64,000 nt of DNA from Methylobacterium sp. WL119 (GCF_008039875.1 NZ_VRUU01000004.1:81564-145563), one strand, 5' to 3'; counted from the first letter of the stretch, positions 45,869 through 56,312 are shown. Notes: a model not told the origin generated them from the sequence alone. Translations and numbers: made by a program.

Positions 45869-46336
45869 TCATATCGCCGATATCAGCGCCGAGGATGTTC
45901 TTCCATCGCGCAAGACCACGTCGGTCCGCACGCGTCCCTCCAGCCCATAACGAACACTATCGCCCAGGCTGAAGCTTTGCTCGACGCCGTGCCGGCCGAT
46001 ACCTGGAATATCCAGATTGCGAATCAATCGAGCGGTCGCAGCATGCAATCGGACGCCGTAGGCCGGCACACGGACATCTCCCGAGATCGAGATTGCCTCC
46101 TTGACGACATCCACAAGAAGCTCGGTCTTCGCGTCGATCCTTGCGTTCCCGGTTTTCTCTATCTGGCTGCGCACGATCTGACCGGCGCCGCCGGTCCAGC
46201 GACCATCCGGGCCTCGGGGTTGATCCGGGCGAAAGCCGGCTTTGAGGGAATGGCTGAGCACGGACAGCATCGCAATCCGCAGGCGGATCTCTGCAACTCT
46301 GTGCGCGAATCGAAGCTGGTCTCGACGTTCGTTCAT
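45869..46336 (-). CDS. Hypothetical protein with FRPDQPRGPDGRWTGG linker motif, toxin-like cassette
   Basis: The 155-residue product begins with a helical segment (RDQLRFAHRVAEIRLRIAML) and carries GFRPDQPRGPDGRWTGG at about residues 44-60. Motifs of the form PxxPRxxxGRWT mark many rhizobial and phage-related proteins with C-terminal toxin domains. The last 90 residues are alpha/beta and unrecognised. GGGGGAG lies about 7 nt before the ATG at 46336. There is no signal peptide. The flanking DNA on the glyA side is AT-rich for this genome, which fits acquired DNA. Confidence 0.6.
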   Translation of the reverse strand: MNERRDQLRFAHRVAEIRLRIAMLSVLSHSLKAGFRPDQPRGPDGRWTGGAGQIVRSQIEKTGNARIDAKTELLVDVVKEAISISGDVRVPAYGVRLHAATARLIRNLDIPGIGRHGVEQSFSLGDSVRYGLEGRVRTDVVLRDGRTSSALISAI

Positions 46337-46616
46337 GCCAAAGCTCCCCCGAAGAGGCCTTGCCATATATTCCTAATAAAGTCAATTTTCCTATAGCGCT
46401 GTGGAGCGAGGCACGGCCGATCGCCCAGCCGTGCTTTCAGCGTGCAGTTGACGCTGCCGGGCGCCCGGCCTCAACTTTTCTTGCCCCCGCGGCAAAAAGG
46501 CCTGTGTTGGCGGCTTCCACGCACGCGTGTAGAGAGTAGCGCTACGAAGGCTCGCCCGTGCACGCTGACGGGACGAGCGCGCCGATTTCGCCCGCATACA
46601 AGAACAGAGGCCATCC

Positions 46617-47921
46617 ATGAGCGCTGGTACCGCTTCCGACAAGCATTTTTCGAACTCCTTCTTCGCGGCCCCGCTGAGCGACGCGGATCCGGAGATCGCC
46701 AAGGCCGTCGAGCAGGAGCTCGGCCGGCAGCAGCACGAGATCGAGCTGATCGCCTCCGAGAACATCGTCTCGCGCGCCGTGCTCGAGGCGCAGGGCTCGG
46801 TGCTGACCAACAAGTACGCGGAGGGCTATCCCGGCCGTCGCTACTACGGCGGCTGCCAGTTCGTGGACATCGCCGAGAACCTCGCCATCGAGCGCGCCAA
46901 GCGCCTGTTCGGCGTCGGCTTCGCCAACGTGCAGCCGAACTCCGGCAGCCAGGCGAACCAGGGCGTGTTCATGGCCCTGATGCAGCCGGGCGACACCTTC
47001 CTCGGCCTCGACCTCGCCGCCGGCGGCCACCTCACCCACGGCGCGCCCCCGAACGTCTCGGGCAAGTGGTTCAAGCCGGTCTCCTACACCGTGCGCCGCG
47101 ACGACCAGCGCATCGACATGGAGCAGGTCGAAGCGCTGGCCCACGAGCACAAGCCGAAGGTGATCATCGCCGGCGGCTCGGGCTATCCGCGCCATTGGGA
47201 CTTCGCCAAGTTCCGTGAGATCGCCGACGCGGTCGGCGCGTACTTCTTCGTCGACATGGCGCACTTCGCCGGCCTCGTCGCCGCCGGCGTGCACCCGTCG
47301 CCGTTCCCGCACGCCCACGTCGCCACCACGACGACCCACAAGACGCTCCGCGGCCCGCGCGGCGGCATGATCCTGACGAACGACGAGGCGCTCGCCAAGA
47401 AGTTCAACTCGGCGATCTTCCCCGGCCTGCAGGGCGGCCCGCTCATGCACGTCATCGCCGGCAAGGCCGTGGCCTTCGGCGAGGCCCTGAAGCCCGAGTT
47501 CAAGATCTACGCCCGCCAAGTGATCGAGAACGCCAAGGCGCTGGCCGACACCCTGATGTCGGGCGGCTACGACATCACCTCGGGCGGCACCGACAACCAC
47601 CTGATGCTGGTCGACCTGCAGCGGAAGGGCCTCACCGGCAAGGCGGCGGAAGCCGCGCTGTCGCGGGCCGACATCACCTGCAACAAGAACGGCGTCCCCT
47701 TCGACACGCAGAAGCCGACGATCACCTCGGGCATCCGCCTGGGCACGCCGGCCGGCACCTCGCGCGGCTTCGGCGTCGCCGAGTTCAAGCAGATCGGCGG
47801 CTTCATCGTCGAGGTGCTCGACGGGCTCGTGGCGAACGGCGAGGCCGGGGATTCCACGGTCGAGGCCTCGGTCAAGACCCGCGTCCACGCCCTCACCGAC
47901 CGGTTCCCGATCTACGGCTGA
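46617..47921 (+). CDS. glyA: Serine hydroxymethyltransferase
   Basis: GlyA converts serine and tetrahydrofolate to glycine and methylene-THF. In serine-cycle methylotrophs the reverse direction assimilates C1 units. The 434-residue product has full length, with the PLP lysine K242 in [14 protein letters not shown] and the conserved [13 protein letters not shown]. The gene has a 280-bp upstream region and is followed by two hairpins, so it appears to be transcribed apart from nrdR. Confidence 0.95.
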   Translation: MSAGTASDKHFSNSFFAAPLSDADPEIAKAVEQELGRQQHEIELIASENIVSRAVLEAQGSVLTNKYAEGYPGRRYYGGCQFVDIAENLAIERAKRLFGVGFANVQPNSGSQANQGVFMALMQPGDTFLGLDLAAGGHLTHGAPPNVSGKWFKPVSYTVRRDDQRIDMEQVEALAHEHKPKVIIAGGSGYPRHWDFAKFREIADAVGAYFFVDMAHFAGLVAAGVHPSPFPHAHVATTTTHKTLRGPRGGMILTNDEALAKKFNSAIFPGLQGGPLMHVIAGKAVAFGEALKPEFKIYARQVIENAKALADTLMSGGYDITSGGTDNHLMLVDLQRKGLTGKAAEAALSRADITCNKNGVPFDTQKPTITSGIRLGTPAGTSRGFGVAEFKQIGGFIVEVLDGLVANGEAGDSTVEASVKTRVHALTDRFPIYG

Positions 47922-47930
47922 TCCGGACGC

Positions 47931-47954
47931 CGCCGGAAGGGAAGCCTTCCGGCG
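47931..47954 (+). terminator. Hairpin 1 after glyA
   Basis: CGCCGGAAGG-GAAG-CCTTCCGGCG is a perfect 10-bp stem with a 4-nt loop, starting 9 bp after the glyA stop. It is followed by a second, stronger hairpin. Confidence 0.6.
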
Positions 47955-47974
47955 TGCACTGCAACACGATAGAG

Positions 47975-48012
47975 ACGGCCGCGGATCGCCTCGATCCGCG
48001 GCCGTTCTCGTT
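47975..48012 (+). terminator. Hairpin 2 after glyA, intrinsic terminator
   Basis: There is a perfect 14-bp stem (47975-47988 with 47992-48005) and a 3-nt loop, followed by TCTCGTTTCCC. Together with hairpin 1 it forms a tandem terminator between glyA and nrdR. Confidence 0.8.
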
Positions 48013-48058
48013 TCCCGAGAGGCCGCCGTCTTTCCGGCTCGATGAGAAGGTCCGCCCG

Positions 48059-48571
48059 ATGCGGTGTCCCTATTGCGGCGGCTCCGACACGCAGGTGAAG
48101 GATTCGCGGCCGAGCGAGGACGGCGCCGCGATCCGCCGCCGCCGGGTCTGCCCGGACTGCGCCGGCCGCTTCACCACCTTCGAGCGCGTGCAGCTGCGCG
48201 AGCTCGTGGTGCTCAAGCGCTCGGGCAAGCGCGTGCCGTTCGAGCGCGACAAGCTGCAGCGCTCGATCGGCGTGGCCCTGCGCAAGCGCGCGGTCGACCC
48301 CGAGCGGATCGAGCGGCTGGTCAGCGGCATCACCCGCCAGCTCGAGAGCGGCGGCGAGGCCGAGATCACCTCGGAGGCGATCGGCGAGCTGGTGATGGAG
48401 GGCCTGAAGGGCCTCGACGACGTCGCCTACGTGCGCTTCGCCTCCGTCTACAAGAACTTCCGCGAGGCCAAGGACTTCGAGGACCTGCTCGGCACCTTGG
48501 CGGAGGCCGGCGTCGAGCCGCCCGAGGGCGTCGCGGCGGGCAAGCCGCGCACGGCACGGTCGCGCTCGTGA
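48059..48571 (+). CDS. nrdR: Transcriptional repressor NrdR
   Basis: NrdR senses ATP/dATP and represses ribonucleotide reductase genes. The 170-residue product has the C4 zinc ribbon (C3, C6, C31, C34) and the ATP-cone with [20 protein letters not shown] and [13 protein letters not shown]. It overlaps ribD by GTGA. NrdR boxes would be expected at nrd operons elsewhere; none were sought here. Confidence 0.95.
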   Translation: MRCPYCGGSDTQVKDSRPSEDGAAIRRRRVCPDCAGRFTTFERVQLRELVVLKRSGKRVPFERDKLQRSIGVALRKRAVDPERIERLVSGITRQLESGGEAEITSEAIGELVMEGLKGLDDVAYVRFASVYKNFREAKDFEDLLGTLAEAGVEPPEGVAAGKPRTARSRS

Positions 48572-49683
48572 CGGCCGACGCGCGCTTCATGCGCTTCGCC
48601 CTCGCGCTCGGGCAGCGCAACCTCGGGCGGACCTGGCCGAACCCCTCGGTCGGCGCCGTGGTGGTCGCGGGCGAACCGGGCGCCGAGCGGATCGTCGGCC
48701 AGGGCGTCACCGCCCCCGGCGGCCGCCCGCACGGCGAGCCCCTGGCGCTCGCCGATGCCGGCGCGGCGGCCCGGGGCGCGACCCTCTACGTCACGCTGGA
48801 GCCGTGCTCGCATCACGGCCGCACGCCGCCCTGCACCGACGCGATCGTCGCGGCAGGCATCGCGCGGGTCGTCAGCGCGATGGAGGATCCCGACACGCGG
48901 GTCTCCGGCCGCGGCCACGCGCTCCTGCGGGCGGCCGGCATCCGGGTCGAGACCGGGCTGCTGGGCACCGAGGCCCGGCGCGACCATGCCGGGCACGTGG
49001 CGCGGATCACCCACGGGCGGCCCCACCTCCACCTCAAGCTCGCCCGGACGCGGGACGGGTTCGCCGCCGCCTCCGACACGGCGCGCCTGCGCATCACCGG
49101 CGCGATCGCCGACGGCGCGGTGCACCTGTGGCGGGCCCATGCCGACGCGATCCTGATCGGCATCGGCACGGCGCGCGCCGACGACCCTTCGCTCACCGTG
49201 CGCCTGCCCGGCCTCGGCGGTCGCTCGCCGCTGCGGGTGGTGCTGGATTCGCAGCTGCGGCTGTCGCCGTCGAGCGTGCTCGTGCGCGGCGCCCACGACG
49301 TCCCGACGCTGGTCGTGACGACGCGGAGCGCCCCGGCCCATGCCAAGCGGATGCTCGAATCGCTCGGCGTCGCGGTGGTGCGCGTCGCCGCCGACGCGCG
49401 CGGGCGGGTCGACCTGCACGCGGCGCTGGCGATGCTCGGCGAGCGCGGATTGACGCGGCTCTGCAGCGAGGGCGGCCCTCACCTTGCCGACGCGCTGACC
49501 GAGGCCGATCTCGTGGATTCCTGCACCCTGATCACCGGGCCCGGCACCTGCGGTCCGCAGGGCGGCCTGCCGGCGGTCGGCCCGCATCTCGGGCAGGCGC
49601 TGGAGAGCGGACGGTTCCGGATCGCCCAGTCCCTCGACCTCGGGGCGGACCGGGCCGTGACCTACGAACGGAGTGAGGCTTAA
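48568..49683 (+). CDS. ribD: Bifunctional riboflavin deaminase/reductase RibD
   Basis: RibD deaminates and then reduces the pyrimidine intermediate of riboflavin synthesis. The 371-residue protein has the N-terminal deaminase ([13 protein letters not shown] zinc ligands) and the C-terminal reductase ([17 protein letters not shown]). The deaminase His-x-Glu motif reads PHGEPLAL where E. coli and B. subtilis have HAE; the zinc His and catalytic Glu remain. The start is GTG overlapping the nrdR stop. ribE follows by 3 bp. Confidence 0.92.
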   Translation: MTADARFMRFALALGQRNLGRTWPNPSVGAVVVAGEPGAERIVGQGVTAPGGRPHGEPLALADAGAAARGATLYVTLEPCSHHGRTPPCTDAIVAAGIARVVSAMEDPDTRVSGRGHALLRAAGIRVETGLLGTEARRDHAGHVARITHGRPHLHLKLARTRDGFAAASDTARLRITGAIADGAVHLWRAHADAILIGIGTARADDPSLTVRLPGLGGRSPLRVVLDSQLRLSPSSVLVRGAHDVPTLVVTTRSAPAHAKRMLESLGVAVVRVAADARGRVDLHAALAMLGERGLTRLCSEGGPHLADALTEADLVDSCTLITGPGTCGPQGGLPAVGPHLGQALESGRFRIAQSLDLGADRAVTYERSEA

Positions 49684-49686
49684 GCG

Positions 49687-50316
49687 ATGTTCACGGGTCT
49701 CGTCAGCGACGTCGGAACGGTGCTCTCGGTCTCGGGCGATGCACGGATGCGCCGCCTCACGATCCGCGCCGCCTACGATGCGGCCACGATCGCGCTCGGC
49801 GCCTCGATCGCCTGCTCCGGCCCTTGCCTTACGGCGGTGTCGATCGAGCCGGCCGAGGGCGGCTGCGTCTTCGCGGTGGACGCCGCCGCCGAGACGCTGG
49901 CGCTGACCACGGTCGGCGGGTGGGAGGCCGGCACCCGAATCAACCTGGAGCGCTCGCTGAAGATCGGCGACGAGCTCGGCGGCCACCTCGTCACCGGCCA
50001 CGTCGACGGCGTCGCCGAGATCCTCGCCCGCGAGACCGTCACCGCCGGCGCCTGGGGCGCGAGCGAACGGTTCACCCTGCGGGCGCCCGCCGGGGTCGCC
50101 CACTTCATCGCCAAGAAGGGCTCGGTCTGCCTCGACGGCACGTCGCTGACCGTCAACGCGGTCGAGGGCGACACCTTCTCGGTCCTGCTGATCCCGCACA
50201 CGCTGGAGGTCACCACCTGGGGCGAGCGCCGCGTCGGCGACCGGCTGAACCTCGAGGTCGACCTGATCGCGCGCTACGCCGCGCGGCTCGCGGAGGGCCG
50301 CGGGAGCGCGGCGTGA
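49687..50316 (+). CDS. ribE: Riboflavin synthase alpha subunit
   Basis: RibE dismutates two lumazine molecules into riboflavin. The 209-residue product shows the two-fold internal repeat of lumazine-binding barrels: MFTGLVSDVGTV, NLERSLKIGDELGGHLVTGH, then the second half with KKGSVCLDGTSLTVN. It follows ribD by 3 bp, and its stop overlaps the GTG of a small membrane-protein gene. Confidence 0.93.
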   Translation: MFTGLVSDVGTVLSVSGDARMRRLTIRAAYDAATIALGASIACSGPCLTAVSIEPAEGGCVFAVDAAAETLALTTVGGWEAGTRINLERSLKIGDELGGHLVTGHVDGVAEILARETVTAGAWGASERFTLRAPAGVAHFIAKKGSVCLDGTSLTVNAVEGDTFSVLLIPHTLEVTTWGERRVGDRLNLEVDLIARYAARLAEGRGSAA

Positions 50317-50585
50317 GCCTGATTTCGAACGAGCGGATCAAGCTCTCCGCCGCCTACCTGAACACCGCCGCGGGCGGCCTGTTCACCGCGGGCGTGGTCG
50401 CGGCGCTCGTTGCGACCGTCTTCGGGGTTTCGGGACGGTCCAACCTGTCGGCGTTGACGCTGTCGGGAGGCATCGCGATCTTCTTCCTTGCGAGCATCGC
50501 CCTCCACGGGTGCGCGCGCATCATTCGTGGAAGGCTGCAGCCATGGCCGACATTCAGATCGTGGCCTTCGTCGTCGCGCCGCTGA
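50313..50585 (+). CDS. Small two-helix membrane protein
   Basis: The 90-residue product starts with GTG overlapping the ribE stop (GTGA). It has a polar N-terminus (SLISNERIKLSAAYLNTAAG) and two hydrophobic helices (LFTAGVVAALVATVF and SGGIAIFFLASIALHG), ending in a basic tail. I do not recognise a family. The last 43 bp overlap the next small open frame, which may itself be the coding frame there. Confidence 0.6.
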   Translation: MSLISNERIKLSAAYLNTAAGGLFTAGVVAALVATVFGVSGRSNLSALTLSGGIAIFFLASIALHGCARIIRGRLQPWPTFRSWPSSSRR

Positions 50586-50641
50586 TGGCGGTCGCCGTCG
50601 GCTTCGGCGTCATGCTGTGGTCCCGCTACGCGGATCGGTAG
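50543..50641 (+). CDS. Candidate 32-residue membrane peptide
   Basis: ATG at 50543 with GGAAGG about 8 nt upstream opens a 32-residue frame: MADIQIVAFVVAPLMAVAVG followed by a second hydrophobic stretch ending in SRYADR. It is one transmembrane helix with a basic end, typical of small membrane regulators. It overlaps the preceding gene and ends 4 bp before the convergent thioesterase. Coding status is unproven. Confidence 0.5.
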   Translation: MADIQIVAFVVAPLMAVAVGFGVMLWSRYADR

Positions 50642-50645
50642 GCCC

Positions 50646-51068
50646 TCACCGCGGCGGGATCGAGTACGTGCCGTTCGCCTGGGCGACGAGGTCGTCCGAG
50701 CCCGGCGCCGTGATCCGCACCTCGCCGACGGCGAGGCGCCGGCCGAGCTTCAGCAGCGTCACGTCGGCGATCAGCACCAGCCCCGCGGGCTTGCGCAGGA
50801 AGTTGAAGGTCAGGCTCGTGGTCACCGCGAGCGCCACCGGGCCGATCTGGGCGAGGATGGCCGCGTAGAGCGCATAGTCGGCCAGCGCCATCATCGACGG
50901 GCCGGACAGCGTGCCGCCCGGGCGCAGGAAGCGCGCGTCGCCGTCGAGCCGCATCCGCGCGGTCAGCGGGCCGACGGCCTCCAGGTGGTAGGCGCGCCCG
51001 CCCGCCTGCATCTGCGGGAACTCCCGGTCGAGGAAGTCGCGGGTCTCGGCAAGCGTCATCGCGGTCAT
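50646..51068 (-). CDS. PaaI-family hotdog-fold thioesterase
   Basis: The 140-residue product has the hotdog fold of the PaaI/YbgC group: RPGGTLSGPSMMALADYALY (the HGG-like catalytic-loop position reads PGGTLSGP), VTTSLTFNFLRKP, and VAQANGTYSIP. It would hydrolyse a CoA or ACP thioester. The ATG at 51068 gives the first MT; a second ATG follows 9 nt later. It lies 58 bp downstream of tyrC in the same direction. Confidence 0.78.
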   Translation of the reverse strand: MTAMTLAETRDFLDREFPQMQAGGRAYHLEAVGPLTARMRLDGDARFLRPGGTLSGPSMMALADYALYAAILAQIGPVALAVTTSLTFNFLRKPAGLVLIADVTLLKLGRRLAVGEVRITAPGSDDLVAQANGTYSIPPR

Positions 51069-51126
51069 GAGGGCCGTTCCAGCATGGCGGTGCGCCGGCG
51101 GCAAGGCGGGCGACCGGGATCGCGGG

Positions 51127-52071
51127 TCACCCCGCCTTGGGAACGCCCTCGGCCGCGCGCGCGCGGCCGAAATCGGCCTCGGCCGTCTCCTGCCCCTGCG
51201 CGACGATGCCCCGGCGGATCGCGCGGGTGCGGGTGAACAGGTCGTGCAGGGCCGCGCCGTCGCCGTAGCGGATCGCACGGGTCAGCACCGAGAGGTCCTC
51301 GCTGAAGCGCCCGAGCATCTCCAGCACCGCCTCGCGGTTGCTGAGGAAGATGTCGCGCCACATCGTCGGGTCCGAGGAGGCGATGCGGGTGAAGTCGCGG
51401 AAGCCGCCGGCCGAGAACTTCATCACCTCGGACTGCGTCACCTGCTCGAGGTCGGCGGCGGTGCCGACGATGTTGTAGGCGATCAGGTGCGGCACGTGGC
51501 TGGTGATGGCGAGCACGAGGTCGTGGTGCTCCGGCGTCATCGTCTCGACGACGGCGCCGAGCCCCTGCCACAGCGCGCGCACCCGCGCGACGGCGGCCTC
51601 GGGCGCGTCCTCCGGCGGGGTCAGGATGCACCAGCGCCCGGAGAACAGCGTCGAGAACCCGGCATCCGGCCCGGAATACTCGGTGCCGGCCACCGGATGG
51701 CCGGGCACGAACACGATGCCGTCGGGCAGGTGCGGGGTGACGGCCGCGACGACCGACGCCTTCACCGAGCCGACGTCCGAGACGACGGCACCCGGCTTCA
51801 GGTGCGGCGCCATCGCGGCGGCGACCGGGCCGATGGCGCCGACGGGCACGCACAGGATCACGAGGTCGGCCAGCGCCGCGCCCGCGGCGGCATCGCCGGT
51901 GACGTCGTCGGCGATGCCGAGATCGAGCACCCGCGCGCGGACGGCGGCGTCCGCGTCGATCGCGACGATGCGCTCGGCCAGCCCGTAGCGGCGGGCGCCG
52001 CGGGCGATCGACGAGCCGATCAGGCCGAGGCCGACGATGGCGAGGCAGCCGAGCGGCGCGGCCTCAGGCAT
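51127..52071 (-). CDS. tyrC: Prephenate/arogenate dehydrogenase
   Basis: TyrC oxidatively decarboxylates prephenate or arogenate in tyrosine synthesis. The 314-residue product has the NAD motif [17 protein letters not shown], the catalytic region [11 protein letters not shown] and [12 protein letters not shown]. It overlaps the end of hisC by 8 bp. The chorismate mutase-hisC-tyrC order is a compact aromatic amino-acid operon. Confidence 0.92.
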   Translation of the reverse strand: MPEAAPLGCLAIVGLGLIGSSIARGARRYGLAERIVAIDADAAVRARVLDLGIADDVTGDAAAGAALADLVILCVPVGAIGPVAAAMAPHLKPGAVVSDVGSVKASVVAAVTPHLPDGIVFVPGHPVAGTEYSGPDAGFSTLFSGRWCILTPPEDAPEAAVARVRALWQGLGAVVETMTPEHHDLVLAITSHVPHLIAYNIVGTAADLEQVTQSEVMKFSAGGFRDFTRIASSDPTMWRDIFLSNREAVLEMLGRFSEDLSVLTRAIRYGDGAALHDLFTRTRAIRRGIVAQGQETAEADFGRARAAEGVPKAG

Positions 52072-53179
52072 GGTCGCCTCGGACGAAGGCGCCGAGCGCG
52101 CCGAGGAAGGCCTCGTTGCTCTCGACGCTGCCGATCGTCACGCGGAGCGCATTCGGCAGCCCGTACGCCGCCACCCGGCGCACGATCACCCCGCGCCCGG
52201 TCAGGAAGGCGTCGGCGTCGGCCGCCGTGCGGCCGGGCACGTCGGGAAAATGCACGAGCATGAAGTTCGCCACGCTCGGCGTCACGGTCAGGCCGAGCGC
52301 GCGGGCGCCCGCGATCATCCGCGGCAGCCATTCGGCGTTGTGGGCGGCGGCCGTCGCGGCGTGCGCCTCGTCGGCGAGCGCCGCCGCCCCGGCCGCCATG
52401 CCGGCGGTGGACAGGTTGAACGGCCCGCGGATGCGGTTGACCGCGTCCATCACGTGGGCCGGCCCGACCATCCAGCCGACGCGCAGGGCGGCGAGCCCGT
52501 GGATCTTGGAGAAGGTGCGGGTCATCACGACGTTGTCGGCGTCGCGCGCGAGCTCGAGCCCGGCCGCGTAGTCGTCCGCCTGGACGTACTCGGCGTAGGC
52601 GCCGTCGAGGACCAGCAGCACGTCGCCCGGCAGGCCGGCATGCAGGCGCCGCACCTCGGCCAGCGGCAGGTAGGTGCCGGTCGGGTTGTTGGGGTTGGCG
52701 ACGTAGACGATCTTCGTCCGCGGGGTCACGGCGGCGAGGATCGCGTCGACGTCGGCGGTGAGGTCGCGCTCGGGAGAGACCACGGCGGTGCCGCCCGCCG
52801 CCAGGATGGCGATGCGGTAGACCAGGAACCCGTGCTCGCAGAAGACGCCCTCGTCGCCGGGGCCGATATAGGCGTAGGCGAGCAGCGAGAGCAGCTCGTC
52901 CGAGCCCGCGCCGCAGACGACGCGGCCCGCGTCGATGCCGTAGCGCGCCGCGATGGCGGTCCGCAGCAGCGTGGAGGTGCCGTCGGGATAGTTCTCGAGC
53001 TTGGCCGTGGCCGTCTGCATCGCCGCCATCGCCGCCGGGCTCGGGCCGAGCGGCGTCTCGTTCGACGACAGCTTGTGGATCTTGGCGTGACCCGGCGCCC
53101 CGCTCTTGCCGGGCACGTAGGGGTCGATCGCCAGGACGCCCGGACGGGGCACCGGGCGGAGACGGGGAGAGGCGGACAT
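52064..53179 (-). CDS. hisC: Histidinol-phosphate/aromatic aminotransferase
   Basis: The 371-residue PLP enzyme has [11 protein letters not shown], the substrate region [13 protein letters not shown], and the PLP lysine at 225 in [17 protein letters not shown]. HisC makes histidinol phosphate; in this position next to chorismate mutase and tyrC it may serve as the aromatic aminotransferase, so substrate range is uncertain. The open frame upstream of ATG 53179 is not family-like. Confidence 0.9.
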   Translation of the reverse strand: MSASPRLRPVPRPGVLAIDPYVPGKSGAPGHAKIHKLSSNETPLGPSPAAMAAMQTATAKLENYPDGTSTLLRTAIAARYGIDAGRVVCGAGSDELLSLLAYAYIGPGDEGVFCEHGFLVYRIAILAAGGTAVVSPERDLTADVDAILAAVTPRTKIVYVANPNNPTGTYLPLAEVRRLHAGLPGDVLLVLDGAYAEYVQADDYAAGLELARDADNVVMTRTFSKIHGLAALRVGWMVGPAHVMDAVNRIRGPFNLSTAGMAAGAAALADEAHAATAAAHNAEWLPRMIAGARALGLTVTPSVANFMLVHFPDVPGRTAADADAFLTGRGVIVRRVAAYGLPNALRVTIGSVESNEAFLGALGAFVRGDHA

Positions 53180-53279
53180 TGGTGTTCGCAGCCTGCAGAA
53201 GAAACGCGGGTGGCGCCCGTCTACAGCATTTCGCGCCGCGATGAAGCGGGGCGCGACCGGATCGGGCGCCCGGCGGCCC

Positions 53280-54128
53280 TCACACCCGGAACCGCGCCGC
53301 GTGGCTGCCGGTCTCGTCGAGGCTCGACACCGCCGCGCCCGCCCCGTCCAGGGCCTCGGCGAGCTGCCGCGTGCCAACGCCGCCCGGCACCGCCAGCAGC
53401 AGGCGCTCGACCTCGCCCTTGGGCTTGGCCCGCGCCACCACCTCGCCGTAGAGCCCCTGCACGGCGCGCTCGGCCTCCTCCGTCCAGGCACCGCAGCGCA
53501 CCGCCCACAGCACCCAGTCGCGCTGCGCCGCCGCCGGATCGTCGAGGGGCTTGGCCACCACGAAGACCGGCGTGCCGGCCGGGTGGGCCGGCCGCTCGAT
53601 GAAGGGCAGCCGGGCGATCACCTTCGGCCGGCCCGCGCCGATCAGGCCCTCCCACCAGGCCTCTCCCTTCGCCGCCCCCTTCGCGGGCACCTGGGCGGCG
53701 CGCGGGTCGAAGCGGAAGATGCCGAGGTCGCCGCGCGAGGCCGCCACCGCCTCGATCACCGCCGCGCAGGTCGGGTGGGGCCGGTAGGGCACGGTGAAGC
53801 CGAAGTGGAAGCGGGCGGAGTCGCGCATCGCCGGATCGCCGGCGGAGATGTCGGCATGCACCGAGAACGGCGCCTGGACGTAGGTGAACGTCGCGATGAT
53901 GACCCGCCAGATCCCCTCGACGGTGTCGAGCGGCAGCAGCCCGCGGTGGCGCTCGGCGACGCGCCGCATCATCGCGGCCTCGCGACCGGGACGGAAGGCG
54001 GAGCCCGAGGCCGAGGTGCCCTTCACCGCGATCAGCCGGTCGATGATCCCGCCGCGCTGGATCAGCAGCGCGTGCATCTCGGCGTCGATCCGATCGATCT
54101 CGGCCCGGAGGGCGGCGAGGTCTTCCAT
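53280..54128 (-). CDS. Chorismate mutase with a C-terminal extension domain
   Basis: Residues 1 to about 85 form an AroQ-type chorismate mutase ([20 protein letters not shown], a conserved RGGIIDRL region, then [10 protein letters not shown]). About 190 further residues of unrecognised sequence follow, including [18 protein letters not shown]. The ATG at 54128 is used; an ATG 30 nt upstream is possible. The mutase forms prephenate, the substrate for tyrC downstream. hisC begins 100 bp later. Confidence 0.8.
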   Translation of the reverse strand: MEDLAALRAEIDRIDAEMHALLIQRGGIIDRLIAVKGTSASGSAFRPGREAAMMRRVAERHRGLLPLDTVEGIWRVIIATFTYVQAPFSVHADISAGDPAMRDSARFHFGFTVPYRPHPTCAAVIEAVAASRGDLGIFRFDPRAAQVPAKGAAKGEAWWEGLIGAGRPKVIARLPFIERPAHPAGTPVFVVAKPLDDPAAAQRDWVLWAVRCGAWTEEAERAVQGLYGEVVARAKPKGEVERLLLAVPGGVGTRQLAEALDGAGAAVSSLDETGSHAARFRV

Positions 54129-54399
54129 CGGCGGCGCGGCTCGTTTGGGGAAGCGCATGGTTCGACAAGCTGAGGACGGGGCTGCTCGCGCGTGTTTACG
54201 GCCCGCCGCGCCGAAGGGCCAGCGCGGCAGGGCCGTGCGATCGACAACGGAGGGCGGATGAACGGCCTTCCGGCGGCCCCTTTCGTTGACGCTCGGCGGC
54301 GGGCACACTACGTCCGGTGCAGCGGCGGGCGCGGGAAGCGGGCGGCCTCGCGATTCCTTCGGCCCCTTCGGCGCGCGAGAAGCCGTTTCCAGACGCCTC

Positions 54400-55605
54400 A
54401 TGGACAATCCCCTCGATACGGCCGTCACGGCCGCCTCCGCGACGGAGCCCGAGATCCGCAGCCGCGAGCCGTCGCAGGCGCGCGACCCGGCGGGGCTCGT
54501 CGCGCGGTTCGAGGCCGGGCAGCCGCTGACCATGGATTCGGGCGCCGCGCTCGCGCCGTTCCAGGTCGCCTACCAGACCGCCGGCACCCTCAACGCCGCG
54601 CGCACCAACGCGGTGCTGATCTGCCACGCGCTCACCGGCGACCAGCACTTCGCCCACCCCCATCCCGTCACCGGCAAGCCCGGCTGGTGGACGACGCTGG
54701 TCGGCCCGGGCAAGCCGATCGACACCGACCGCTACTTCGTCGTCTGCTCCAACGTGATCGGCTCGTGCATGGGCTCGACCGGCCCGGCCTCGATCGACCC
54801 CGCGACGGGCTCGGCCTACGGGCTCGACTTCCCGCTGGTCACGATCCGCGACATGGTCCGCGCCCAGGCGATGCTGCTCGACCATCTCGGCATCGCGGAC
54901 CTGTTCCTGTGCATCGGCGGCTCGATGGGCGGGATGCAGGTGCTGCAATGGGCCTCGCTCTACCCTGAGCGCGTGTTCGCGGCGATGCCGATCGCCACGG
55001 GCGCGCGCCATTCGGCGCAGAACATCGCCTTTCACGAGGTCGGCCGGCAGGCGATCATGGCCGACCCCGCCTGGGCCGACGGTCGCTATCTCGAGGCCGG
55101 CACGCGCCCCTCGAAGGGCCTCGGCGTCGCGCGGATGGGCGCGCACATCACCTACCTGTCCGAGCCGGCTTTGCACCGGAAGTTCGGGCGGCGCTTCCAG
55201 GGCGGCTCGGCGCCGACCTTCTCGTTCAACGCCGACTTCCAGATCGAGAGCTACCTGCGCCACCAGGGCCTGAGCTTCGTCGAGCGGTTCGACGCCAACG
55301 CCTACCTCTACCTGACGCGGGCGATGGACTACTTCGACCTCGCCGCCGACCACGGCGGCGTGCTCGCCAACGCCTTCAAGGGCACGAAGACGCGGTTCTG
55401 CGTGATCTCGTTCACCTCCGACTGGCTGTTCCCCACGGCCGATTCCCGGGCGATCGTGCACGCGCTGAACGCCGCCTCGGCCCCGGTCGCCTTCGTCGAG
55501 GTCGAGAGCGACAAGGGCCACGACGCGTTCCTCCTCGACGAGCCGACGCTGTTCTCGGCGGCCCGCGGGTTCATCGACGCGGCCGCCCGGGCGCGCGGGC
55601 TGTGA
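54400..55605 (+). CDS. metX: Homoserine O-acetyltransferase
   Basis: MetX acylates homoserine at the start of methionine synthesis. The 401-residue product has the serine nucleophile S175 in [10 protein letters not shown], the Asp in SFTSDWLFP, the His in SDKGHDAFL, and the family block [20 protein letters not shown] riboswitch, common before metX in related bacteria, was not found in the 240-bp leader. metW overlaps its stop by GTGA. Confidence 0.93.
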   Translation: MDNPLDTAVTAASATEPEIRSREPSQARDPAGLVARFEAGQPLTMDSGAALAPFQVAYQTAGTLNAARTNAVLICHALTGDQHFAHPHPVTGKPGWWTTLVGPGKPIDTDRYFVVCSNVIGSCMGSTGPASIDPATGSAYGLDFPLVTIRDMVRAQAMLLDHLGIADLFLCIGGSMGGMQVLQWASLYPERVFAAMPIATGARHSAQNIAFHEVGRQAIMADPAWADGRYLEAGTRPSKGLGVARMGAHITYLSEPALHRKFGRRFQGGSAPTFSFNADFQIESYLRHQGLSFVERFDANAYLYLTRAMDYFDLAADHGGVLANAFKGTKTRFCVISFTSDWLFPTADSRAIVHALNAASAPVAFVEVESDKGHDAFLLDEPTLFSAARGFIDAAARARGL

Positions 55606-56312
55606 GCGGGCGCGAGGACCTGTCCTTCGGCGACGCCGCCTCCGGCACGCCCTGGGAGGCGGCGGACGACCTGCCGCGCACGCCCGAATCCGGCGGCGCC
55701 CGCGTCGACCACCTCGTGGTCCTCGGGCTGGTGCCGCCCGGCGCGCGCGTCCTCGACATCGGCTGCGGCGACGGCTCGCTGCTGGCGCTGCTGCGCGACC
55801 GGCGCGGCGTCGACGGGCGCGGCATCGAGCTGTCGCGCGAGGGCGTGAACGCCTGCCTCGCCCGCGGCCTGCCGGTGATCCAGGGCGACGCCGACACCGA
55901 CCTCGAGAACTACCCCGACGACGCGTTCGACGTGGTGGTCCTGTCCCAGACCATCCAGGCGACGCGCAACCCGCGCATCGTGCTGGAGCACCTGCTCCGC
56001 ATCGGCCGGCAGGTGGTGATCTCGTTCCCGAACTTCGGTCATTGGCGGGTGCGGGCCGAGCTCGCCTTCCGCGGGCGGATGCCGATCACCGAGATCCTGC
56101 CGGAAGCCTGGTACGAGACGCCGAACATCCACCACTGCACCATGCGCGACTTCGTCGAGCTGTGCCGGGCGGTCGACGCCCACATCGAGAAGGCGGCGGC
56201 GCTCGACGCGCGCGGACGGCCGATGCGCTTCTCGATGCCGTGGTGGTTCTGGAACCTGATCGGCGCGCAGGGGGTGTTCCTGCTCAGGCGGGGCCGCCTC
56301 GGAGCCGGCTGA
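55602..56312 (+). CDS. metW: MetW methyltransferase-like methionine protein
   Basis: The 236-residue product has the SAM-binding [16 protein letters not shown], and the metW block [19 protein letters not shown], plus [14 protein letters not shown]. MetW accompanies MetX and is needed for its activity in several bacteria. The GTG start overlaps the metX stop (GTGA), so the two are coupled. Confidence 0.9.
   Translation: MSGREDLSFGDAASGTPWEAADDLPRTPESGGARVDHLVVLGLVPPGARVLDIGCGDGSLLALLRDRRGVDGRGIELSREGVNACLARGLPVIQGDADTDLENYPDDAFDVVVLSQTIQATRNPRIVLEHLLRIGRQVVISFPNFGHWRVRAELAFRGRMPITEILPEAWYETPNIHHCTMRDFVELCRAVDAHIEKAAALDARGRPMRFSMPWWFWNLIGAQGVFLLRRGRLGAG

Noticed and set aside
54174..54399. A SAM-II riboswitch in the metX leader
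   Set aside because: I looked for the conserved riboswitch core near the start and found no match; the leader is GC-rich without the expected pseudoknot bases.
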